DNA from: Alistipes sp. | Lineage (GTDB): Bacteria; Bacteroidota; Bacteroidia; Bacteroidales; Rikenellaceae | DNA: 64,000 nucleotides | Direction: 5' to 3' | Assembly: GCA_020026435.1 (NCBI GenBank) | Contig: JAHHQK010000005.1 | Coordinates: 1 to 64,000, forward strand | Shown here: in pieces, positions 25,714-34,159 of the stretch | Numbering within the stretch: position 1 is the stretch's first letter | How the letters are laid out: every line of letters starts with the position of its first letter | The notes under the pieces: model-generated | What the model was told of the DNA's origin: nothing | The model's database searches: none | Seen by the model: the letters and a program-made list of their open reading frames with translations, nothing else | Program-made: the position numbers and the translations under genes

Positions 25714-28700
25714 ATGAAACAGTTTCTGATCAGTACTCTTTTTCTATTGTTCTCACTGACGGCCTATGCCCAGAAGGGAAGCCTCACGCTGAAGGTCGTC
25801 GATGCCGAAAATCAAGAGGGTATTGCCGGTGCGGTCATAGCCGTCACTCCGGTACGTACGCCCGACAAACCCCAATACATCACCTCGGGCTATCAGGGTA
25901 AAACCACCCTGTCCTCCCTCCCCTACGGAGAATACACGTTGAAGGTCTCCTTCCTGGGTTACAATGACCACAATACCACGTTCCGGATCAAGGGCGCCCG
26001 CCTGGATCTGGGCTCGATTAACTTGAAGCAGGGTGTCAATATTGAGACGGTGGTCAAGGAGGTCAAGGCACTGCGCACCTCGCAGAAGGGCGACACGGTG
26101 AGCTACAACGCCGGAGCGTTCAAGGTGGCATCGGATGCCGATGTGGAGGGCCTGCTGAAGAAGATGCCCGGTATCACCGTCACCAACGGTGCGGTCGAGG
26201 CCCAGGGCGAGCAGGTGCAGCGCATCCTGGTCGACGGCAAGGAGTTCTTCGGCGATGATGTCACCACGGCCATCAAGACCCTGCCGGCCGAGGCGGTCGA
26301 CCGTATCGAGGTCTACAACAAGCTCAGCGATGCCGCCGAGTTCTCGGGCATGGACGACGGAGAGGGTGTCAAGGCCATCAACATCGTCACTCACAAGAGT
26401 ATGCGCAAGGGTCAATTCGGAAAGGTCTATGCCGGATTCGGCTACGATGCCGACACCAGGACCGAGGATCGTTTCAAATACATAGCCGGAGGTAATGTCA
26501 ACATATTCAATGACGAGAGCCGTCTGTCGGTCATCGCGCTGTTCAACAACGTCAACCGTCAGAACTTCTCGTTCGAAGATATTCTGGGCGTCTCGGGTTC
26601 GTCCCAGAATGGTCCCCACCGCGGCATGGGCGCATATCAATACATGGTACGTCCGCAGAGCGGCGTGGCCTCGGTCAACGCCATCGGCGTGAACTACTCC
26701 GACACATGGGGCAAGAAGAAGAAATGGGCGGTCGAGGGCAGCTACTTCTTCAACAACACAGACACCAGAAACCACGCCCGGATCGAGAAGTGGTATGAAG
26801 CCCCGATGTACCATACCGACACCCTCCAGACCGTGGAGAACTCCGACACTGAGGGATTCAACCACCGTCTGAACGCCCGCCTGAAATGGAACATCTCCGA
26901 GAATCAGAATCTGATGATCCGCCCCATGTTCAGCTACCAGTCGAACGACCCGCTGAGCCGCACGCTCGGATGGCAGTTCGGAGCCCCCGAGGAGGGCGGC
27001 AGCGGTTACAGCCGCACGGATCAATACAAGGATCGCGACATGCACGGTTACACGGCGGGCATGAACCTCGTCTACCGCCTCAAACTCGGCAAAACAGGTC
27101 GCACGCTCACCCTGGACGGCTACGGACGCTACACCGACAACACCGATCAAACCAACTCCTGGTCCAACAGTCTGGGCCGCCAGCCCGTGCGTCCGTCGAT
27201 CGCCCCCGAGACCGGAGCATGGGATCCCGACCAGGGATACATCCATCCCGGGACGGGCGAGGTGCGTCCCTACGTCAAACTGCGCTACCTGCACAACGAC
27301 TCGCCCCAGACGAAGTACAACCTCCGCAGCCAGGTCACCTACACCGAGCCTTTGGGCAAGCATCTCCAGATGAGTGTGCAGTACCGTCTGTCGCACGACA
27401 ACGAGGAGCGCAACAAGACCTCCTTCATCACCCCCGAGGATTTCTCGATCCAGAGTCTGAGCCCCGACCCCAACCTCTCGAACTCCTACCGCAGCAACTA
27501 CACCCGCCACAGCGTGGGTCCGGGTCTGAGGTACACGCGAGAGCGCAACACTCTGATCGCCACGGTGTACTATCAGAACTCCACGCTCAAGGGAGAATCG
27601 GTCAATGCCCGATATGCCGGAGATCCGACCATACGGAAGAGTTTCAGCAACGTGACCTACTTCCTGATGGGCCGCATGAACATCAACCAGGCCAACTCGC
27701 TGCGTCTGTTCATCTCGTCCTACACGTCGAAACCCTCGGTGGCCAACCTCCAGGATATCTACGATGTCTCCAACGCCCAGCACATCAAGCACGGAAACCC
27801 CGATCTGAATCCGCAGTACACCCATTCGATCCGGTTCCACTACACGAACTCCAATTCGGAGAAGGGCCGTACGTTCATGTGGTCGCTCTACTTCCAGACA
27901 ACCCAGGACTACAACACCACCCACATGATCCAGACGCCCGGCAAGATTACGATCGACGGCAAGACCTACACCCCGAACTTCTATTCGCGGCAGATCAACC
28001 TGGACGGTTACCGCCGTCTGCGCACCCAGCTCAGCTACGGTTTCCCGATCGGATTCCTCAAGTCGAACTTCAACATCATGGCCGGCGTCAACTACACGAG
28101 TACACCCAACCTTATGGGCGGCGAGCTCCAGGCTGACGGCACGATCACGGGCGGTGAGCGCAACGATACCCACAACATGGGCTACGACACGCGGGCGGTC
28201 CTGGGTAGCAACATCTCCGAGAAGGTCGACTTCACGCTCTCGTGGGACGGTACCTACAACGAGGCCACCAACAACTACAACGGCGAAAGCATCAAGAACC
28301 GATACTTTAACCACACGGCCCAGGCCAATATGAAATTCGTCTTCCCGCTGAACTTCACCTTCACGGGCAGCCTGGCCTACACGCAGTATCTGGGATTCAC
28401 CAACAACTACGACGACTCCTACCTGCTGTGCAATCTGTGGATCGGCAAGAAGATCTTCCGCAACCAGCGGGGCGAGATCCTGATCGGTATCAACGATGTC
28501 TTCAACCAAAACAAGTCCTTCGCCCGCACAACGGGTCCGGGATGGACGCAAAACACGCTCAACAGCGTTGTCGGACGTTACTACATGATCCAGTTCAACT
28601 ACAACCTCCGCCGATTCGGCAAGAACGGCTCGCGCGACATGAAGGACTACGGCATGGGCGGCGGTTCGCGTCCCCATCCCCACGGACAGCCGAAGCATCC

Positions 28701-28722
28701 CCACGCCTACGGAATGTTCTGA
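25714..28722 (+). CDS. Outer-membrane beta-barrel protein with carboxypeptidase-like and plug-like domains
   Basis: 1002-aa TonB-receptor-like protein of the OMP_b-brl family. Signal peptide 1-19 (TAYAQ); a CarboxypepD_reg-like domain (~22-108: SLTLKVVDAENQEGIAGAV); a plug-like domain (~115-235: LLKKMPGITVTNGAVEAQG, VQRILVDGKEFFGDD, AVDRIEVYNKLSDAAEFSG); then a barrel of alternating Tyr/Asn-rich strands. Unlike SusC there is no SusD partner. The C terminus is unusual: after the last strand comes a Gly/Pro/His-rich tail (HPHGQPKHPHAYGMF) that could bind metal. An upstream TATCTTCG (25661-25668) resembles a -7 element. Substrate unknown; a peptide, siderophore or secretion role cannot be told apart by eye. 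Confidence 0.85.
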   Translation: MKQFLISTLFLLFSLTAYAQKGSLTLKVVDAENQEGIAGAVIAVTPVRTPDKPQYITSGYQGKTTLSSLPYGEYTLKVSFLGYNDHNTTFRIKGARLDLGSINLKQGVNIETVVKEVKALRTSQKGDTVSYNAGAFKVASDADVEGLLKKMPGITVTNGAVEAQGEQVQRILVDGKEFFGDDVTTAIKTLPAEAVDRIEVYNKLSDAAEFSGMDDGEGVKAINIVTHKSMRKGQFGKVYAGFGYDADTRTEDRFKYIAGGNVNIFNDESRLSVIALFNNVNRQNFSFEDILGVSGSSQNGPHRGMGAYQYMVRPQSGVASVNAIGVNYSDTWGKKKKWAVEGSYFFNNTDTRNHARIEKWYEAPMYHTDTLQTVENSDTEGFNHRLNARLKWNISENQNLMIRPMFSYQSNDPLSRTLGWQFGAPEEGGSGYSRTDQYKDRDMHGYTAGMNLVYRLKLGKTGRTLTLDGYGRYTDNTDQTNSWSNSLGRQPVRPSIAPETGAWDPDQGYIHPGTGEVRPYVKLRYLHNDSPQTKYNLRSQVTYTEPLGKHLQMSVQYRLSHDNEERNKTSFITPEDFSIQSLSPDPNLSNSYRSNYTRHSVGPGLRYTRERNTLIATVYYQNSTLKGESVNARYAGDPTIRKSFSNVTYFLMGRMNINQANSLRLFISSYTSKPSVANLQDIYDVSNAQHIKHGNPDLNPQYTHSIRFHYTNSNSEKGRTFMWSLYFQTTQDYNTTHMIQTPGKITIDGKTYTPNFYSRQINLDGYRRLRTQLSYGFPIGFLKSNFNIMAGVNYTSTPNLMGGELQADGTITGGERNDTHNMGYDTRAVLGSNISEKVDFTLSWDGTYNEATNNYNGESIKNRYFNHTAQANMKFVFPLNFTFTGSLAYTQYLGFTNNYDDSYLLCNLWIGKKIFRNQRGEILIGINDVFNQNKSFARTTGPGWTQNTLNSVVGRYYMIQFNYNLRRFGKNGSRDMKDYGMGGGSRPHPHGQPKHPHAYGMF

Positions 28723-28742
28723 TCCGCAGAATGCCAACATAC

Positions 28743-28788
28743 AAAAAAACCGATGCTCACAGATTGGTTGTGAGCATCGTTTTTTTTG
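28743..28788. terminator. Bidirectional terminator between convergent genes
   Basis: CGATGCTCAC (28751-28760) pairs with GTGAGCATCG (28770-28779), with A-run before and T-run after, so it serves the barrel gene (plus) and the RibD-like gene (minus). Confidence 0.85.
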
Positions 28789-28822
28789 TATGGATAGACC
28801 CCTTTTTTACAGAAATCAGCCC

Positions 28823-29899
28823 CTACCAGAACAGGTGGGCGTTGACATCGAGTACGCGATCGCCCAACTCGGGATAGACCCTCACATCCACCCCCGCTTC
28901 CCGCAGCATGGACGCCCCGTGGCAGCAGGCAAAACGACTCGGCTCGTAAAGCGCAAAGGCCACATGGGAAAAGCCGTAATGGAGGATCAGCTCGCTGCAA
29001 CTCTTCGGCTCGCTGGCCCGCTTCGAGCAGGGCTCCATCGAAGAGTAGATCGACCCGCCCCGCAGATCCGCCCCCGCGGCCAGAGCCTTGAGAATGGCCT
29101 CCTGCTCGGCATGATGCGTCGACGAAGTCTCGTGGGTATAACCGCGGAACACCTCGTCCCGGACAGTCACGATGACCGCACCCACACAGTAGGACGTCCG
29201 GCTCGGGATGCAGTGGCGGCTTTCGGCAATGGCTTCCTCCAGGCGGCGGAGATCCTCCTCCGTAGAGTCGGGACAGAGGGTGTAGGTCGCGACCTCCATG
29301 CCGCCCAGGCACTCCGTAAGGCGGGGCGCATCCTTCGGGACAATGTATCCGAAAGGAGCATAGCCCCCGTTCCCCACCACGATCTGCGGATTGCGGGCCA
29401 GGCGCAGCGTATCGGCCAGTCCCTCGCGGAGGAACATCTCCAGGATATGACTTCCGCCCTCGACCAGAAGGTGTTTGACACCCCTCTTCTCAAGGGCGGA
29501 GACTATATCGCGGGCCGTAAGCGGAGCGTCCTGCACAATGACCTCGGACAGGCCCTCCAGCTCGGGCAGAGGCTTCACCGAAAAGACATAGCGGTCGGCA
29601 TCGCCCCGGGTGAAGAAGTTCAGATCGGGGCTCAGATTGCCCGAAGCCGTGAGGGTGACCTTCGCGATGTCGGGCTTCAGACCCGCATCGCGGCGGCGGA
29701 GACGCGTCTTCTCGTCGCGCAGGAGCAATGAGGGATTATCGCGGCGGAGGGTTTCGGCCCCCACCAGGATCGCATCGCACGTGGTGCGCAGGCGGCACAC
29801 CGCGGCCCAGTCCTCCTCGGTGGAGATGCAAAGACGCTGCGAGGTGGTATCGTCAAGGAATCCGTCGGCCGTAACGGCCACAGAGAGTGTTATTCGCAT
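28823..29899 (-). CDS. RibD-like reductase-deaminase with reversed domain order
   Basis: Riboflavin-pathway-like bifunctional enzyme, 358 aa. Residues 1-~215 form a RibD C-terminal/DHFR-like reductase domain (MRITLSVAVTADGFLDD, CDAILVGAETLRRDNPSLL, HLLVEGGSHILEMFL). Residues ~225-358 form a CDA-type deaminase with zinc ligands in HAEQEA (~262), EPC (~289) and KSC (~299). Canonical RibD has deaminase first and reductase second, so the domains are swapped. It may catalyse both early pyrimidine steps of riboflavin synthesis, or be a paralogue with another nucleotide substrate; no other rib gene is nearby. Its ATG overlaps the last codons of the upstream phosphoesterase by ten bases, indicating coupling. 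Confidence 0.82.
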   Translation of the reverse strand: MRITLSVAVTADGFLDDTTSQRLCISTEEDWAAVCRLRTTCDAILVGAETLRRDNPSLLLRDEKTRLRRRDAGLKPDIAKVTLTASGNLSPDLNFFTRGDADRYVFSVKPLPELEGLSEVIVQDAPLTARDIVSALEKRGVKHLLVEGGSHILEMFLREGLADTLRLARNPQIVVGNGGYAPFGYIVPKDAPRLTECLGGMEVATYTLCPDSTEEDLRRLEEAIAESRHCIPSRTSYCVGAVIVTVRDEVFRGYTHETSSTHHAEQEAILKALAAGADLRGGSIYSSMEPCSKRASEPKSCSELILHYGFSHVAFALYEPSRFACCHGASMLREAGVDVRVYPELGDRVLDVNAHLFW

Positions 29900-31056
29900 G
29901 ATTTAAGTGTGATTAAAGTGATTTCGGGCCAGGCTCCCAAACGCATGGGATAAACCACGCAACCCGTGCCGTCGTTGATATAGAGCATCTTGCCCTGCTC
30001 CTCGTAGCGGCCGCTCCAACGTTTGTAGAGCAGACGGGCGGGCGAGAAGCTCCGGCCCAGAATATTGATTTTTATCTGCATGGCGTGAACATGACCCGAG
30101 AGGGTCAGATCACCGTAGGAAGTCCGTCGGATGTCGTCCCAGTATTGGGGCAGGTGGACGGCCGTGATGTTGAACAGCGTATCGGACACTCCCCGATAGA
30201 TCCGTCCGAAATCGGGGGCGGGGAGGTGGCTGTCGTGGCGTTTCTCGCGAAGATCCGTATCGAAGGCAATGCCCGAAAGCGAGATATATTCCCCGCCGCG
30301 GCCGATAACGACCGAGCTGTCCCGCAGGACGTGCCACCCCATAGCCTCCTGTTTGTCCACGAGGCGGGACTCGTTGTCGGCCAAAGGTAGCGCAAGCGTA
30401 TCGCGGACGTAGACCCCCACATCGTGGTTACCCGTGACGGAGAAGACTCCGCAGGATGCCTTCAGCCCCGAGAGGATGCGTTGCTCGCGCGGGGTGAGTT
30501 CCGTATGGCGGATGTGGATAAGATCGCCCGTGAAAATCACCAAATCGGGGTTCAGAGCGTTGACACAATCCACAATCCGCTGCAACTCCTCCCCGACATG
30601 GACCATCGTGCCCAAGTGTATATCCGAGATCTGCACGATGCGGAAGGAGTCGAACGCAGCGGGAAGACGTTCGCTGAGGAAGGTCTCCTGCGTGATCTGC
30701 AAACGATCGCGTCCCACAAAAAGCCCCCACACGAAGAGTCCGATCACGCCCAGAGCCGCCACGGCACCCGCCACGCGGTGGTTGAAGTGGTTGAAGACGT
30801 AAAACACGGCGCGCGGGATGACCGTCACCATCCACGCCCAGCACAGCCACATGATCACCTTGGTGAGCAGGATCGTATTGTCGGGCATAAGACCTCCGAG
30901 TACGACGATCAGCGGCAACAGCGAGTCGGTCATCACGGCCCACCCTCCGAAGAGCCATTTCCCGAGCGAGGAACCACTCAGACACAGACGACGCCAATGA
31001 CGCCAGTCGAAATATACGGACAGGAATCCGAGCAGAGCAAAAACCGCAATCAGCAT
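29890..31056 (-). CDS. Membrane-anchored calcineurin-like metallophosphoesterase
   Basis: 388 aa. The N-terminal ~150 residues contain several hydrophobic helices (LIAVFALLGFLSVYF, MTDSLLPLIVVLGGL, ILLTKVIMWLCWAWMV, VAALGVIGLFVWGLFVG), then a catalytic domain with the full metal-site set: QISDIHLG, TGDLIH, TGNHDVG and LSGHVHAMQ. This is the YaeI/YkuE-like layout, whose known members act on lipid-linked or nucleotide phosphate groups at the membrane. C-terminal NDGTGCVVYPMRLG is typical. Overlaps the RibD-like gene downstream. Substrate not known. Confidence 0.9.
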   Translation of the reverse strand: MLIAVFALLGFLSVYFDWRHWRRLCLSGSSLGKWLFGGWAVMTDSLLPLIVVLGGLMPDNTILLTKVIMWLCWAWMVTVIPRAVFYVFNHFNHRVAGAVAALGVIGLFVWGLFVGRDRLQITQETFLSERLPAAFDSFRIVQISDIHLGTMVHVGEELQRIVDCVNALNPDLVIFTGDLIHIRHTELTPREQRILSGLKASCGVFSVTGNHDVGVYVRDTLALPLADNESRLVDKQEAMGWHVLRDSSVVIGRGGEYISLSGIAFDTDLREKRHDSHLPAPDFGRIYRGVSDTLFNITAVHLPQYWDDIRRTSYGDLTLSGHVHAMQIKINILGRSFSPARLLYKRWSGRYEEQGKMLYINDGTGCVVYPMRLGAWPEITLITLKSCE

Positions 31057-31123
31057 ATTTTACAAGTATTATTTGATTCAGACAACACCCCGTCAGCCCG
31101 ATGACGGCCGAGAGGGGCACGGG

Positions 31124-31131
31124 CAAAGTTA
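31124..31131 (-). promoter_or_regulatory. -7 element for the phosphoesterase/RibD-like operon
   Basis: The minus strand reads TAACTTTG (31131-31124), giving a leader of about 60 bases before the ATG at 31056. No TTG lies at the ideal spacing. Confidence 0.5.
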
Positions 31132-31700
31132 CAAAAAAAACGCAAAACGTCAGCGCAACCGCAAAGGTTCTTGCCCCCTATGGCACACCTCTTGCTGGAC
31201 AAGACCTCGCGGGTGTGGATTCCCGCCCAAAGATCCGACAAGGATCCCGGCATAGAAGCAACATGCAATGGATAAGAGCAACAACACATCTCCTCTTAGC
31301 GGATAGGGCTTCTCCCCCAAGCGGCCGCAGCCCGGGTACTTATTATATATAAAGGGACAACCGAATCGGAATAACAAAAGCAGAGCGGCTTCACAGACGG
31401 GAGGATGATGCAAGCCACAAGGCGGAGCGCAGTGGACAGTCGGGATGACAAGGCATCCCCCCCGGGGCAAGCCGCCCCGGGCTCCGTACCCACGAAGACA
31501 GGCCAAGCCTCCGCTCAAATGACAACCCGGGCGGCAAAACCCCTTCCCCTGGCTGCAAGACCCGAAACGGTTCTCCAACCCCGGACGACAACTTGCACGA
31601 CAAGGCCCGGAACGGGTGGCAAAACCCGGCCCGGATATCGGGCCGAGCAGCAAAACGCCCTTCGGGAAACCGATTTTCGGAGAAATACAATAGACGAAGA
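31132..31700. other. GC-rich stretch without a supported gene
   Basis: About 570 bases between divergent operons. Overlapping frames on the minus strand (31150-31653, 31296-31493, 31391-31690) are Gly/Pro/Arg/Cys-rich with no domain motifs, which is how chance frames look in GC-rich DNA. The short self-complementary block around 31460-31480 (CCGGGGC / GCCCCGG) could form a hairpin. Nothing else is recognised; it may be a decayed gene. Confidence 0.5.
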
Positions 31701-31730
31701 TTGCTTTTTCGCGTGATTTTCTTATCTTTA
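31701..31730 (+). promoter_or_regulatory. Promoter of the DUF4491 gene
   Basis: TTG (31701-31703), 19 bases, TATCTTTA (31723-31730), 24 bases before the ATG. The last base of the -7 element departs from consensus. Confidence 0.6.
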
Positions 31731-31753
31731 CAACTTAAAACTTATTTAAATAT

Positions 31754-32065
31754 ATGGATTTTCTTACGGAATACAACCTCACGGGGCTGGCCATCGGCAT
31801 AGCTACCTTCCTGATCATCGGACTGTTTCACCCCTTGGTCATCAAGGGCGAATACTACTTCGGCACCAAGTGCTGGTGGGTATTTCTGCTCTCAGGCATC
31901 GTCTCCATCGCCGCCTCGGTGGTGATTGCCGATCTGTTCTGGTCGACTCTCACGGGCGTATGGGGCGCATCGTCGCTGTGGTCGATCGGCGAACTCTTCG
32001 AGCAGCGCAAGCGCGTGGAGAAGGGATGGTTTCCCCGAAATCCCAAGCGGGAAACACAGGCATAA
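31754..32065 (+). CDS. DUF4491 family membrane protein
   Basis: 103 aa, cytoplasmic membrane. Two or three helices can be seen: ~8-27 (LTGLAIGIATFLIIGLFHPL), ~40-62 (CWWVFLLSGIVSIAASVVIADLF) and a shorter one near 64-80. The family hallmarks HPLVIKGEYYFGTKCWWVF and SLWSIGELFEQRKRVEKGWF are present; the latter basic tail is probably cytoplasmic. DUF4491 is widespread in Bacteroidales with no assigned function. It stands alone between a phosphoesterase operon and rubrerythrin. Confidence 0.88.
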   Translation: MDFLTEYNLTGLAIGIATFLIIGLFHPLVIKGEYYFGTKCWWVFLLSGIVSIAASVVIADLFWSTLTGVWGASSLWSIGELFEQRKRVEKGWFPRNPKRETQA

Positions 32066-32129
32066 GCAATGCCTATAAGGCCATAAAAACAACTGATCGG
32101 ATTTTCTTTTTTATCTCTGGGAAATGCCT

Positions 32130-32137
32130 TACATTTG
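32130..32137 (+). promoter_or_regulatory. -7 element of the rubrerythrin gene
   Basis: TACATTTG at 32130-32137, 43 bases before the ATG. A T-run around 32107-32112 sits where -33 would be. Confidence 0.6.
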
Positions 32138-32180
32138 CATCAGAAATAAAAAACAAACAAAACATAAAACACACACAACT

Positions 32181-32759
32181 ATGGAAAAGAGCATCAAAGG
32201 AACCAAGACCGAGCGCAACCTTTTAACGTCATTCGCAGGCGAGAGCCAGGCACGTATGCGCTACACCTATTTCGCAAGCAAGGCCAAGAAAGAGGGCTAT
32301 GAGCAGATCGCAGCCATCTTCCTGGAGACCGCCGAGCAGGAGAAGGAGCACGCAAAGCGTATGTTCAAATTCCTCGAAGGCGGTGAGGTTTCCATCACGG
32401 CCACCTTCCCCGCCGGAGTGATCGGAACCACTCAGGAGAACCTCCTAGCTGCCGCCCAGGGCGAGAACGAGGAGTACACCGATCTCTATCCCCAGTTCGC
32501 CAAAGAGGCCGAGGAGGAGGGATTCCCCGAGATCGCAGCCGCCTACCGCATGATCGCCGTGGCCGAGAAGGAGCACGAGACCCGCTATCTGAAGTTGCTG
32601 AGCCGTCTGACCGACGGAAACTTCTTCAAACGCGAAGGCAAGATCTGGTGGCAGTGCCGCAACTGTGGTTATGTATGCGAGGCGTCGCAGGCTCCCCTCA
32701 TGTGCCCCGCCTGCAAGCACCCCCAGGCTTACTTCGAGCCTAAGCGCGAGAACTATTAA
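32181..32759 (+). CDS. rbr: Rubrerythrin
   Basis: Non-haem diiron peroxidase that reduces hydrogen peroxide in anaerobes, cytoplasmic. 192 aa, typical. The N-terminal ferritin-like four-helix bundle (~1-145) contains the diiron Glu residues in FAGESQARMRY, AEQEKEHAKRM and AVAEKEHETRY, with further acidic residues in the EENEEY-type loop. The C-terminal rubredoxin-like domain (~153-192) has WQCRNCGYV and MCPACKHPQAYF, giving the four Cys for Fe(SCys)4. The ATG at 32181 is chosen because MEKSIKGTKTERNL is the standard start. A terminator follows, so it is monocistronic. Confidence 0.97.
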   Translation: MEKSIKGTKTERNLLTSFAGESQARMRYTYFASKAKKEGYEQIAAIFLETAEQEKEHAKRMFKFLEGGEVSITATFPAGVIGTTQENLLAAAQGENEEYTDLYPQFAKEAEEEGFPEIAAAYRMIAVAEKEHETRYLKLLSRLTDGNFFKREGKIWWQCRNCGYVCEASQAPLMCPACKHPQAYFEPKRENY

Positions 32760-32801
32760 TCGGCCCCGGTCTGTAAAAGACCGCTCCGAAACACAAGACA
32801 G

Positions 32802-32837
32802 ACACCTCCGATTCCGATCGGGGGTGTTTGTTTTTTT
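32802..32837 (+). terminator. Terminator of rubrerythrin
   Basis: An 11-bp stem, ACACCTCCGAT (32802-32812) with ATCGGGGGTGT (32817-32827, one G-T pair), followed by TTGTTTTTTT. Confidence 0.8.
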
Positions 32838-32846
32838 GAGGGGAGC

Positions 32847-32876
32847 TTGCCATTCCTCGGAAAATAATTAACTTTG
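32847..32876 (+). promoter_or_regulatory. Promoter of the glycosyltransferase gene
   Basis: TTG (32847-32849), 19 bases, TAACTTTG (32869-32876), 23 bases ahead of the ATG at 32900. Confidence 0.7.
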
Positions 32877-32899
32877 TCTCAAAGAATCATTTCCAAGTC

Positions 32900-34063
32900 A
32901 TGCTAAGAATCGCTTTTGTACACAATATCTACCCCATGGGCGGCGGCGAGGACGTGACGGCAATCCTGGCCTCGTACCTCCACGACACGGGACGCTACGA
33001 GTGCTATCTGCTGGCCCGCGTGATCGACGGACAAAAACTCCGCGAAAGCGACCGACGTTCGCTGCATCTGATCGAACACGGAACGTTCTTCACCTCCCGC
33101 AAGGCCATCCGCGAGCTGGCCGCAAAGCTCGACGAACTGAAAATCGACCTTCTGGTAATCCCCTTCCGGGCCATATCCGACTGGGAGTACCTCCGAAAGA
33201 TCACCCCCTGCAAGATCATCTACCACCACCACGGCCTGCCGCGCTGGGAGGTGATCGACAAGTTGTCGCGCCTGGAAAAGCGCAATTCGTGGTCGGCCCG
33301 TCTGAAAATCGGCCTGGAGCAGAGGTTCCACTACTACTCCCGACGATTCTACCAAAGGATCTATCCCTCGATCTACCGCTCGGTGGACCGGTTTGTGGTG
33401 CTGTGTGATCTCTACCGCCGCGAATTCGAGCAGGAGATCTTCCACATCAGCCCTTCGGAGTCGAAGATCCGTGCGCAGATCAACCCCCTGAAGCCCTTCC
33501 CCGAGGTCAAACTCCAAAAGAACAAGGAGGTGCTTTACCTGGGCCGCATGACCTATGCCGACAAGCGTGTGGACCGTCTACTGCGCATCTGGGCGCAGGT
33601 CGAACCCCTATTCCCGGATTGGGAGCTGAAACTGGTGGGCGACGGCGACCAACGCCCGGCCCTGGAAGAACAAGCCCGGGTCCTGGGACTGAAACGGGCT
33701 CGGTTCTGCGGCTACTCGACCCAGGTGGCCGAGCATTACTCCACGGCCGCCATTCTCTGCATGACCTCCACGTTTGAGGGCTGGCCCCTGGTTCTGGTCG
33801 AGGCGCAGGCCAACGGTGTGGTGCCGATCGCCTTCGACAGTGTCGGCGGAATCACCGAAATCATCGGCCGGGAACAACCGCTGGGCGTTCTGGTCGAGCC
33901 GTTCGACGAGGAGGCCTACACCCGCGAGTTGATCAACATGATGCGCGACGGGGAACGCCGCAAAGCCCTCCAGCCCCTGATGCTGGAGAAGACCCGCGAG
34001 TATTCCGCCGAGCAGATCGGACGCCGCTGGGAGGAGATGATCCAAGAAATCATGAAGGAATAG
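32900..34063 (+). CDS. Family 4 glycosyltransferase
   Basis: 387 aa GT-B fold enzyme of the GT4 type, cytoplasmic or membrane-associated. N-terminal domain begins LRIAFVHNIYPMGGGEDV (acceptor side, glycine-rich loop). The C-terminal nucleotide-sugar domain has LYLGRMTYADKRVDRLLRIW, LVGDGDQRPALEEQA and TSTFEGWPLVLVEAQANGVVPIAF, the E-x7-E retaining signature region. Likely works in capsule, LPS or glycoprotein assembly; donor and acceptor cannot be read from sequence. It stands alone with its own promoter and terminator, outside any polysaccharide cluster. Confidence 0.92.
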   Translation: MLRIAFVHNIYPMGGGEDVTAILASYLHDTGRYECYLLARVIDGQKLRESDRRSLHLIEHGTFFTSRKAIRELAAKLDELKIDLLVIPFRAISDWEYLRKITPCKIIYHHHGLPRWEVIDKLSRLEKRNSWSARLKIGLEQRFHYYSRRFYQRIYPSIYRSVDRFVVLCDLYRREFEQEIFHISPSESKIRAQINPLKPFPEVKLQKNKEVLYLGRMTYADKRVDRLLRIWAQVEPLFPDWELKLVGDGDQRPALEEQARVLGLKRARFCGYSTQVAEHYSTAAILCMTSTFEGWPLVLVEAQANGVVPIAFDSVGGITEIIGREQPLGVLVEPFDEEAYTRELINMMRDGERRKALQPLMLEKTREYSAEQIGRRWEEMIQEIMKE

Positions 34064-34103
34064 CAGGCTGTAAATCAGCATGGATATGCCCGCAGGGGCA
34101 AAC

Positions 34104-34140
34104 AAAAAAGGTGGAATCGGTTGGGATTCCACCTTTTTTT
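34104..34140 (+). terminator. Terminator of the glycosyltransferase gene
   Basis: AAAAAAGGTGGAATC (34104-34118) pairs with GATTCCACCTTTTTT, with a T-run to 34140. The TTG of the next promoter (34121-34123) lies in its loop, so the terminator and next promoter overlap. Confidence 0.85.
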
Positions 34141-34150
34141 ATTACCTTTG
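34121..34150 (+). promoter_or_regulatory. Promoter of the thiamine uptake operon
   Basis: TTG (34121-34123), 19 bases, TACCTTTG (34143-34150), immediately upstream of the TPP riboswitch. Confidence 0.7.
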
Positions 34151-34159
34151 CCGCTGAAA

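Noticed and set aside
25753..28740. A 995-codon open frame on the minus strand
   Set aside because: It is antisense to the outer-membrane barrel gene and has no signal peptide or domain; its Val/Gly/Arg-rich content is what codon bias of the true gene produces on the other strand.
31150..31653. A 167-codon minus-strand frame in the GC-rich silent region
   Set aside because: Amino-acid content (Gly, Pro, Cys, Arg) is typical of chance frames, and other frames over the same bases are equally open.
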